In this document: positions 55,701 through 64,000 of the stretch, piece after piece
Layout: every line of letters begins with the position of its first letter
Numbering within the stretch: position 1 is the first letter of the stretch
Source of the DNA: Datura wrightii
Taxonomy: Eukaryota > Streptophyta > Magnoliopsida > Solanales > Solanaceae
Length of the DNA: 64,000 nt
Reading direction: 5' to 3'
Assembly: GCA_035772735.1 (NCBI GenBank)
Contig: JASDFA010000006.1
Location: 67,782,001 to 67,846,000, forward strand
Notes under the pieces: model-generated
Seen by the model: only the letters and a program-made list of their open reading frames with translations
Told to the model about the DNA's origin: nothing
The model's database searches: none
Position numbers and translations under genes: made by a program

Positions 55701-57386
55701 CTTATCTCTGCTCGCCGAAGATAAATGAAAAATAATCTAACATCTAAGTGTGAGGCCTTTATATACTTGAGGTAGTAGACAAGGCAACTTGGCATGCTTC
55801 CCAACGTGCTGATTCTGCTCCGTGCCACATTGACTAACGCGGAGGAGCAGCTCTGGGCCACTTTTCCCCTCTAGGAAGCTTCATTCAGCCTCCTCTCGTG
55901 AAATCCCGACTTAACACTCGTTCGGCCTTTCTCCGGGCCCTTTCCTCATACGTATGGCACTCTAAAACTCTCAACCAACATATGAATAGGCCGACTAAAT
56001 GTTAGAAGCTTACGGGGTGTAACATGAGAGGCCCCAAATAAATATATATAAACCTACATTGGCGACTAGTTCTGAGATCGGGGAACCTAGGAATCCCAAG
56101 CCTACTTGGTGCTAGACACTACTCCCAAAAACATGCATAGTTCTCCAATCATTTTTCAATGAAGATGAAAACATAATTACATGCATAGTCTGAAATTTGA
56201 ACATTAGGAGTCTTGACTCCAAATCATAGCATAAGCTGTAGTGCGAGTCTTGACTCCAAAATATATGATAAGATGATCTTATTAGCCTTGGCCAAATGAT
56301 GAAAACATACTTAACTTGTGTGGGCTTGCCCAAATCATAAAATCATACACACTTGAGATAGACTTCATAAGTCAAAATCATAAATTCATACATGAATAAT
56401 TTGTAAACATTCCGTCATGCTAGATTTTTCGTCATACTTGAAATCATAATTCATAAACTTGACTTTTCATGAAACTTGCATAATTGGACATTATTTTTCT
56501 AAAATTTGAAATCATGAATTTATAATAAAAAAATAGGTATGAAATCTTCCCATAAATCTTAAAATATACTTTGAAACATAAAGGGGATTTACCCATAAAC
56601 AATTTAAGGAGAATTTCATAAAATTGGGTCAAAACCCCATATGATCATCAACTTGAACTGAGACTTGAATTTATTAACTTGAGGAGATGTTTGGGCATGA
56701 GAGTTAAAGGAAAAACTCATTCATAACCCTACATACCTGGTGAGCTGAATCTACACTTCTCTTTGAAATCCCAAGAGATTTGGATAAGAAATTGAAGGGT
56801 TTAAGCTTGATCTTTAATAGAAAACCTCTAAACTTGCATGCATGGGAGTAGAATGAATTATAATAGGTTAAACTCCCATAAAACCCTCTTTTCAGAGCTT
56901 AAAACAATGTCATTAGGAAGTTAGGAGCTTAGGATTTATGAAAATACCCTTAATGAATTGGCAGGAAAATTGTTCTGTCATCTGTCATGATTCATACCAC
57001 GAGTTGTACATTCCTCCTATGACTCATGGAATCCTCCATACTGACCAAGTCCAAAACCTCCAATCCTATGAATATTTCCACGAATCCTACTACGATTCAT
57101 AACACCATCCTACGAACCGTACCATCACCCATACAATCAATCACCTGCTAACCCCAAGGACTTACTACGACTCTTGACCACAGATTGTACCTACAAACTG
57201 CGACTCATAGTGGGGACTCATGGTCTAGGAAACCAAAATCTCTGCGCTGAACCACGGGTCTTCCTACGACCCATATTCCCAACCTACGACTCGTAGGTTC
57301 AGTCTTACTAAAGCAATGTTCTAACTTTTTCTGCTGGTCATATTTCAAATCTCTGGTCTAGTATTAGGAACATTCGGGGTATTACA
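52796..57386 (-). repeat. Tekay-type LTR F, truncated, interrupted by S
   Basis: In sense it starts TGTAATACCCCG at 57386 and runs leftwards to 56030. After S it continues at 52916-52796. It ends inside the LTR, facing the truncated 3' end of A. It has its own CTACGACTC/GAGTCGTAG repeats (56990-57310) and the GTCTAGCACC block complement at 56110-56119. The sequence is clearly divergent from A and B, so it is another subfamily. About 1.48 kb remain. Confidence 0.82.
52917..56024 (-). repeat. Solo LTR S (3108 bp)
   Basis: It is bounded by TGTCACGCCCC and GGGGTGTAACA, with TSD tgaga at 52912-52916 and 56025-56029. There is no ORF above 80 codons, no primer site, no internal LTR copy and no pol motif, so a solo LTR left by recombination is the best reading. 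Ends resemble Tekay LTRs in minus orientation (sense TGTTACACCCCG...GTGACA). In sense a TATATAAAG lies near 55762-55753, with CTCCGTGCCAC and AACGCGGAGG (55818-55845) just upstream of it. A non-autonomous element without coding content is the alternative. Confidence 0.78.
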
Positions 57387-58302
57387 ATTACCCTTCATGT
57401 TTTGGATTTTTCACCCTTTTCTTTTCTTCTAATTTCCACACTATAGTTTTTCCCTTTCTTCTCTTAACTTGTTCTCTTTTTATGCAAAATTTTCAATTAA
57501 AAGTGCTTTAGGAGTGATTTGGTTCAAATAAAGGTCAACACAAAGAAAGGGATTAAGCTTGTAAGTTGGCTATCAAAAGAATAGGCTAAGGCTCAAAATG
57601 ACTAACTAGGATAATCACATCAAGGTAGGTAAAATTTGCTACAAATAGGCTACCAAAAATGCCTATATCACTTCCCATATTCAACATTCTCATTTTGCTT
57701 TGCACACACACCGGAAAAGTTCTAGACATAAAATTGCAAGCATGGAGTATCCAAAATGATCTCACTCATATAATGGCACAAATGGTTCAATAATGGCAAT
57801 CGGGATTACGTAAACACATATATCCATATTGAATGACTCATATTATTAAGCCCAATTTTTCAAGCATAGGAGTCAAGATCCAAAAGTCTAAGTGTTTCTA
57901 CCTTTCATGCATTTTTGAGTTAATGATACGAAGTCTCAATGATACCTTAAGCGAAGCCCCTAGCATTCATAAGGTCTCAAGTTCTTGCTCTCCTAACAAT
58001 GACTAATTTTCGTTTAAGATGGTCATCATCCATTCATTATCAGGAACAGTCATGACTATGACTCAAAAAAGAAAAATCTAGACCCTCTAATTGGTTCTAA
58101 GGCACTATCTACTGGAAATGTACCAAAAATAAAAATTGGGGGAATCCAAATAAAAATGAAACCAAAAACATCACAAAAACTATAACAAGCTAATAGGAAT
58201 AAGTCATGTATAAAAAAAACTAGGCCTTCCATGAACAAATTTAGCAATGAAAGCATATGTGGTAAAAGAAAATTTACTTCTCTGACCCCAAACTTAATTG
58301 AA
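57387..58302 (-). other. E4 3' untranslated sequence
   Basis: No supported gene. Blocks such as GGATTTTTCACCC and AGGCTCAAAATGACTAACTAGGA parallel 27430-27570 of E3. ATCATCCATTCATTATCAGGAACAG parallels the M1 stretch near 5255. Confidence 0.7.
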
Positions 58303-58320
58303 AGCACTTTCCTCAGTGCT
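58303..58320 (-). other. Conserved stem-loop 2 in E4
   Basis: AGCACT (58303-58308), TTCCTC, AGTGCT (58315-58320) form a 6-bp stem. The GT-rich box (complement ACCCCAAACTTAA) is at 58285-58297. The stem differs from M1 and P1 but stays paired. Confidence 0.6.
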
Positions 58321-58619
58321 AAAACAATAATACACAAGTAAAGAGGGTGAAAGAAGAACTCTCCCATCCTAATCCTTATCATTTATGGGGTGTTCTGACT
58401 TTTGCTACAGACACAATGCATCGCACGCCTCAGTGCGGCCTAGGCATGCCATGCCATTACTTTCCCTGTGGAGCCTGGCCTACATGTCATGCAGCTTCAT
58501 ATGGATTTGGGCCGACGCGACCCTCAAGCCTTTTCCTGGTTCCTACAAATCTGTTATGTACTTTTTACACGTTTCCTACACACTTGAGTAAAATGAAAAA
58601 AATAAAAACCTAAGTTATA

Positions 58620-58635
58620 TTGGGTTGCCTCCCAA
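58620..58635 (-). other. Conserved stem-loop 1 in E4
   Basis: TTGGG (58620-58624), TTGCCT, CCCAA (58631-58635) form a 5-bp stem. In sense the loop is AGGCAA, as in P1 and E3. Confidence 0.65.
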
Positions 58636-58739
58636 GTATTGCTTAATTTAACTTTGTGGCATGACATGGAACCCTTGATTAATTAGACTTCATCAAGGTA
58701 TATCTCCTCTAGCACTTTTAGCTCCTTATGATTGTCGAA

Positions 58740-58940
58740 ATAATTCTTCACCCTTGTCCATTTACTTTGAATGTTGTTCTATCCTTAGTTTCAAGCACTA
58801 TTGCTACATGTTTGAACATTTGAATCACCTTAAATAGTCCCGACCACTTTGACCTCGACTTTTCAAGAAACAAGCGGAGTCTGGAGTTGTATGAAAATAC
58901 TAAGTCCCCAGCGTGCACTCTCTTTTTTCAATTTTTTGAT
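58740..58940 (-). pseudogene. E4 integrase C-terminal remnant
   Basis: In sense it reads a frame like FSYNSRLRLFLEKSRSKWSG, close to the M1 FNSRLKLFQGKLRSKWSGPF (near 7250-7315), followed by a short tail (VAIVLETK). The rest of pol was displaced by E at 58945. Confidence 0.72.
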
Positions 58941-58944
58941 CATG

Positions 58945-61097
58945 TGTTATACCCCGGAAGCTCAAAGGTCGGACCTGAGAGTTGAAATGGGAAAATTCTA
59001 TAATTTATGTTGCAGGCATAGGACAAGTCATGGGACGACTTGTGAGGAGACCCCACAAGTCATCAAGTGACTCATGGGAAGGCCTAGAATAAAGGAAGGA
59101 TCGAGGTCCTCACGAGGGAGATAACGACTCGTGGTCAGTATCCACAAGTCGTCATGTCACTCCTGGGGTGAGGTTGGGGTTATGTTAGAAGAAGCTCCCA
59201 GTGTACCTAACGGATGGGACCCCACGAGTCGTGGCCGATCCCAGCAACTCGTGAGGTGGGTCATGAGCAAGCCTATATACTTTTAATGGAGGATGATGCA
59301 GTGTACCTGATGGGCAACACGACGAGCCGTTGCCCGTGCTGACAAGTCATAAGGTCTTAGGGTCACTTGATAGTTATTTTCTGTTAATTAGTAAGGGCCT
59401 TCTCATAATTTCCTAAACTCTTAAGGCCTAAACTATGTCATTTTAAGGTCGGAATAGGGTCTTTAAGGTGGTTAAGTCCCTAATGCATACCCATTCCCAT
59501 GTAAGAGCTTTTAGAGAGGTGTTAGAGATATTCAAGGTCGTCTTCTTCAAGTTTCCATCCATTTCTTTATGGGTTTTCAAGGAACTTCGAAATCAGTCCA
59601 TCCCCAGGTATGTAGGGTTTTAGAATGGGTAAAATCCTTTCACACCCATGCCCAAATTTCAATTTAAATAATGAATTCTCCTATTCAAGTCTACGGGGTT
59701 TTACCCAAATGCATGAAAATGTGATTTCTCTTTATGGGTATGATTTAATTGAGTTTTAATTATTGAATTATGAATGATGGGAAGGTTTTATATTATTTTC
59801 TTTAAAATCATGTTTTAGGCTTTTTAAATCTAAAATACCCATTTGATGAAGGTTCATGAAAGTTATGATTTACGATGAATATGCAATATTTTGATTTTAT
59901 TGATGATGGAAAAGCATGAATTCAATTTACCAATGTTTATGAGCATATTTTAAAAGAATTGAACATCATGAAGTATTTGGCAATGCCCACATGTTGAAGA
60001 ATGATTTATGATTTATGAAGCGAATTACTTGATTTATCGATTTATGATATTGGCCGATGAAGAAGGCCTAGGATTCTTGGCTAAGCATGTTTTAAAGGGG
60101 ATCAATGATGATAATTGTTATATTTTAGCCAGTGAATCTCAATGCATGATGTTATTGATTTATATATGAGCCTATATGCATGTTTTTAGGAGCCGTGTCT
60201 AGCACCGAGCAGCCTGGTGTTCAAAGGACTACGCCGGTGTCTCATAACGACGTGCCACCATGGGTTTCTAAATGATATAATGTATTGATAATGATCCCCT
60301 CAAATGTGATATCACGCCTAATGCACGACCCTCGCTTGGCAAGACAAGGTCGGCTCTACCCACTTGAGCGAGATAGTGGGGCATAATGAAAGGCTCTACC
60401 ATGATGATGTCGGTTACAAGGAGTCCTCCCATTGTTCTGCATGTCTTATGGATTGTTATGTTTACGTGATTGGCTCAAGTTATATTATGATAAAGTTTAC
60501 TTATGTTTATGATAATGAATGATTTATGAATAATTTGAAAGTCTTGAGCCTTATGTTTTCTTACAAAATTTATGATACAAGCATGATGTCCTTCTCCTAT
60601 GTTTATTTATGAGTTTATTATACTTTTAAAGTCTGTTTCACTTACCTTGCACACTCGGCACATTCCACGTACTAATCACATACTTTCTATTCTGTATCAT
60701 TTCATGATATGGGGTCCGGATCCCAGGCTCATCCTCATCCTTAGTCCATCTCAATTTACACTTTCAGCTTATTGGTGAGTCCTCATGTTCTGAGGGTCGT
60801 TTGATAGACTTTTATGGTATCTCGTGTTTCAGTATTGTTCGGGTTAGTTGGGGGATGTTGTCCCATCAACCCATCGTATATAGTAGAGGCTTTCAAACAA
60901 GTATGTAGTACTCAACTTATGTGTACGTCTAGTATTTTATGATGTTATGTTATGGTTACATTTTCACAATGTTTTATGTTTAGTTTTATTCTTATTTAAA
61001 TGAGATTAGCTGTATGCATGTGCCATGGGTCGACTTGGGGTCTCTCGGGGTTCATTGTCCCGTGTCTATGATCTGGGTTTACGTTCAGGTCGTGACA
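58945..61097 (+). repeat. Tekay E 5' LTR (2153 bp)
   Basis: It starts TGTTATACCCCGG and ends CGTGACA. GACTCGTGG/CACGAGTCGT-type repeats occupy about 59030-59350. The GTCTAGCACCGAGC block is at about 60196-60209. It is about 300 bp shorter than B and lacks the clear GAGCTTTGTC tandem array. Confidence 0.9.
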
Positions 61098-61101
61098 AAC
61101 T

Positions 61102-61119
61102 TTGTATTAGAGCAATAGG
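61102..61119 (+). other. Tekay E primer binding site, degenerate
   Basis: TTTGTATTAGAGCAATAGG follows the LTR in the position of TGGTATTAGAGCC in B, with two or three changes. The leader runs to 61306. Confidence 0.7.
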
Positions 61120-61306
61120 TTTGGAGTGTCCTAGGGTTTCTGAAAGTCGTGTTAAGTAGAGTCTTTTTCATAGGTGTGAAGCGTGCCACTCCTATGACAA
61201 AGAGGCTACTAGACGTTTAGGAAATGTTCCCTTCTTTCATGTTGTATGTCTTGCAATGAAAAGCCTCTCCATCCTTATAATTCATGCTATTCGCGATTGT
61301 AGAATT

Positions 61307-62580
61307 ATGGCTTCTAGAAAAATGAACAGAAGGAGGAATGGAAAGGATGAAGGCCACAGAGGTGGCAATGACCATGGGCATCAGCAAGCCCCATATATTC
61401 AAGAGCCCCAGGCACTAGAGCCAGCTGCCCACACTGAATTTTGGGCGGCTATTCAGATGTTGGTGTAGGCCTTGACCGCTCAGATCAACCAGCAGGCTAT
61501 TGCGTAGGTCCCACAGGACGGCAATGCAGCGATGACTCGAATTAGAGACTTTTTGAGGATGAACACTCCTGAGTTAACCGGGGTCAAAGGTGGACGAGGA
61601 TCCACATGATTTCATTGAAGGGATCTTGAAGGTTACCCAGGTTATGGGGGTGACAAATGGGGAGTGTGTTGACTTGGCCTCTTATCAGCTAAAAGAGATC
61701 GCTCATATTTGGTACAAAAATTGGAAGGCCAGCAGGGCAGCGGGAGCGGGCCCTATCAGCTGGGATGAGTTCCACATGGCCTTTCTCGATATGTTCTTCC
61801 CTTGGGAGTTGAGGGAGTTGAAGGTATCTGAGTTTGTGAACCTCAAGCAGGGAAAGATGATTGTGCTGGAGTATTTGCTTGAGTTCACTCGTTTGTCAAA
61901 ATACGCTCCACAGTTAGTGATGGATTAGAGGGCGCGGGTGAGCCGATTCGTTCATGGTGTGGCTGGTTATTTAGACAAGGATTGCAGGATTGCCATGCTT
62001 CACTAGGATATGGACTTTCCTCTCATAGTGTTGTACGCGCAGCAGATGGAGGCGGCTCATGCGAGGCAGAGGGAGGTAAAGAGCACTCAGACGGATAGTT
62101 GTGGGTTTTTGCATTAGAGGTCCGGCGGTGGCTACCATCCACAGCCCCAGCAGAGATCACTAGCCCCAGCACCATCATCAGCTAGTGTTCCATCCAGGCC
62201 CAGGAGTGATCAGAGGAGTAAGGCTTCAGGGTTGAGGGATCACAGGGGAACCCAGTTAGAGTATACCTCTCTAGTCTGCAGGAAGTGCAGCAAAAGTCAT
62301 GTCGGGGAGTGCCTACTTGGTTCTGATGTTTGTTATGGGTGTGGTAGATCTAGGCACATGCACCGAGCGTGCCCATATGCTAGACCGGGTGATGACAGGG
62401 GTCGTGCACGGAGCTCCAGGATGGCCACAACTCTAGCTCGTTCCTCTCTGCATGGAGCATCGATTAGTGGGGGTGGTGAACAATGCCAAAACCGATTCTA
62501 TGCCCTCGCCTCGTGCCAGGAGCAGGAGACTTCGCCAGAGGTGGTCACTGGTATGTTGTGTGTTTTCATATTAATGTTTA
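61307..62580 (+). pseudogene. gag: Tekay E Gag, degraded
   Basis: The start is MASRKMNRRRN at 61307. A TAG lies at 61466-61468, with another stop near 61505 and a frameshift at about 61575-61590. The core is open at 61590-61928 (MDEDPHDFIEGILKVTQVMGV, LREL...FVNLKQGKM), with stops at 61926 and 62004 and near 62114. Both zinc motifs are intact: CRKCSKSHVGEC (near 62280-62315) and CYGCGRSRHMHRAC with CX2CX4HX4C spacing (near 62331-62372). It ends in FYALASCQEQE. Confidence 0.88.
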
Positions 62581-62890
62581 TGCCTTGCTAGATTCGGGAG
62601 CTACCTTGACTTTTGTGACTCCTTACATTGCTAGTAGCCTTGGAGTTAGTTCCGAGACCTTGTCAGAATCGTTTTTAGTTTCGACCTTTGTTGGTGATTC
62701 AGTCATAGCTAGACGAGTGTACAGAGAATGCCCGATCACTGTGTTGCATAAGGTTACCTCCACAGACCTTGTAGAGTTAGCCATGACTGACTTTGAAGGT
62801 ATTCTTGGCATGGATTGGTTGTTTGCATGTTATGCTTTGATTAATTGTAGGACCCGTACGGTGGAATTTCATTTTTAGGGTAAGTCAGTG
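62555..62890 (+). pseudogene. Tekay E protease
   Basis: The active-site LLDSGAT is intact near 62585-62605, with VTPYIASSLG, EGILGMDWLFACY and a TAG at 62876-62878. A one-base shift near 62565 separates it from the gag frame. Confidence 0.86.
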
Positions 62891-64000
62891 TTGGAGTGGA
62901 AAGGTAGTTCAACGGTACCAGCAGGTCAGTTTATTTCCTATCTTAAGGCCAGGAAGATGATTTCTAAGGGTTGCATGTGCCACCTAGTTAGGGTTAAGGA
63001 TGTAGAGTCCGAGACCCAGACTACTCAGTCAGTTCCGGTGGTGTGCGAATATCCGGAGGTGTTTTCTAATGATTTGCCCGATGTTCCTCTGGAGAGGGAA
63101 ATTGATTTCGGCATTGATCTATTACCCGATACACAACCTATCTTTATTCCTCCCTATAGGATGGCTCCAACCAAACTAAAGGAATTGAAGGATCAGTTAA
63201 AGGATCTGTTGGATAAGGGCTTCAGTAGACCGAGCCAGTCTCCATGGAGTGCACCAGTTCTATTTGTTCGAAAGAAGGAAGGTTCCCTTCACATGTGTAT
63301 TGACTATCAGTAGTTGAACAAGGCTACCGTCAAGAATAGGTACTCCTTACCCAGGATCAATGATTTGTTTGACCAGCTTCAGGGTGCCAAGTGCTTCACC
63401 AAGATTGATCTCAGGTTCGGTTATCACCAGCTCGGGGTTCGGGAGGGTGACATCCTGAAGACCACTTTCAGTACTCGGTATGGTCACTATGAATTTGTTG
63501 TTATGTCTTTCGAACTAACCAATGCCCCTACAACTTTTACGAATCTAATGAATAGGGTGTTCAAGGAATAGTTGGACGGGTTTGTGATCGTGTTCATTGA
63601 TGACATCTTGATATACTAACGGAGTGAGGAAGAGTATGCCGCTCACCTGAGAGTAGTACTTCAGACCCGCAAGGATCATTAGCTATATGCAAAGTCCAGT
63701 AAGTGTGAATTCTGGCTAGACTCAGTGGTATTTCTGGGTCATGTGGTATCAAGCGAAGGCATAAGGGTAGATTCCCAGAAGATTGAGGCGGTGAAGAATT
63801 AGCCTAGACCGGTGAATCTTTTGGAAATTCGGAGTTTCTTAGGCTCAGGCTACTACCAAAGATTCATTGAGGGATTTTCATCAATTGCAGCCCCATTGAC
63901 CAGGTTGACTCAGAAAAAGGTGAAGTTCCAATGGTCAGATGCTTGTGAGAAAAGCTTCTAAGAATTGAAGACCCGACTCACTTCAGCACCAGTGTTAACC
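62888..64000 (+). pseudogene. Tekay E reverse transcriptase, running off the window
   Basis: It is open from 62888 through the linker and RT N-terminus (IPPYRMAPTKLKELKDQL) to a TAG at 63311-63313 (CAG in relatives), then to 63571 (YGHYEFVVMSFELTNAP; the usual FGL is FEL). A TAG at 63569-63571 precedes the intact FIDDIL at about 63594-63611. A TAA follows in IY*. The thumb has further stops near 63681 and 63801. RNase H would begin near 63960. Confidence 0.88.

Larger units (their letters stand above)
57387..58944 (-). mobile_element. Athila-type fragment E4
   Basis: This is a minus-strand remnant cut by F on the left and by E on the right. In sense: integrase C-terminal remnant (58944-58740), stem-loop 1 (58636-58620), about 300 bases without an extra ORF, stem-loop 2 (58320-58303) with AAGTTTGGGGT, then about 900 bases of 3' untranslated sequence alignable with M1 and E3. 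No LTR is present. Confidence 0.82.
58945..64000 (+). mobile_element. Tekay-type element E, cut by the window end
   Basis: The 5' LTR is 58945-61097, then a degenerate primer site, gag, protease and RT up to the window edge. The order and proteins match B. Stops in gag, protease and RT show it is inactive. The five bases before the LTR (tcatg, 58940-58944) would be its TSD. Confidence 0.9.

Noticed and set aside
57901..58400. A 108-codon minus-strand ORF with hydrophobic stretches (58056-58382) that looks like a small membrane protein
   Set aside because: It lies in AT-rich Athila 3' untranslated sequence alignable with the ORF-free region of M1 and E3; the hydrophobic residues follow from T-rich codons.

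Overview
The window is plant nuclear DNA made almost entirely of nested Ty3/gypsy LTR retrotransposons. I find no host gene, tRNA, rRNA or CRISPR array. Two lineages alternate. The first is Tekay/Del-type chromoviruses: tRNA-Met-type primer sites, FIDD reverse transcriptase and a C-terminal chromodomain. The second is Athila-type elements: tRNA-Asp-type primer site, an Athila-style Gag, FMDD reverse transcriptase, and an extra ORF downstream of pol that resembles proteins annotated as 'putative plant transposon protein'. The protein style suggests a eudicot, most likely Solanaceae; that is inference from memory, not a search.

Layout. One old plus-strand Tekay element (A) runs from before position 1 to its truncated 3' LTR ending near 52795. 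It is split into four pieces by three insertions. (1) M1, a minus-strand Athila element, 2375-23998, TSD aggtg. M1 itself contains P1, a plus-strand Athila relative, 9366-19281, TSD catat. (2) B, a plus-strand Tekay, 24533-40409, TSD gaagt. Its 5' LTR contains E3, a 5.8 kb minus-strand Athila-like non-autonomous element, 25226-31045, TSD cccat with one changed base. (3) D, a minus-strand Tekay, 41125-51084, TSD gtcat. Right of A, a truncated minus-strand Tekay LTR (F, 52796-57386) abuts A's LTR tail to tail and carries a 3.1 kb apparent solo LTR (S, 52917-56024, TSD tgaga). A minus-strand Athila fragment (E4, 57387-58944) follows, then a plus-strand Tekay (E) from 58945 to the window end.

LTR divergence was counted by eye on parts of each pair. 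It fits the nesting order: about 2% for P1, about 4-7% for M1, and about 8-10% for B, D and E3. Nearly every pol is broken. The best-preserved reading frames are P1 gag, the P1 extra ORF, M1 RT-RNase H-integrase (one internal stop plus the interruption) and D RT-RNase H.

The most interesting material is in the Athila-type elements. P1 has lost RT, RNase H and most of integrase by a clean in-frame deletion, yet keeps gag and the extra ORF; it was probably mobilised in trans. Two small stem-loops are conserved among P1, M1, E3 and E4, with stems that change in a compensating way and loops that stay the same. The extra ORF lies exactly between them in P1 and M1 and is absent from that slot in E3 and E4. 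In P1 the extra ORF is preceded by an LTR-like inverted-repeat block, a TATA-like box and a good 706-bp GT-AG intron candidate, so it may be a self-contained transcription unit. E3 has no recognisable gag N-terminus or pol but encodes a Cys/His-repeat plus acidic, possibly coiled-coil protein that I do not recognise.
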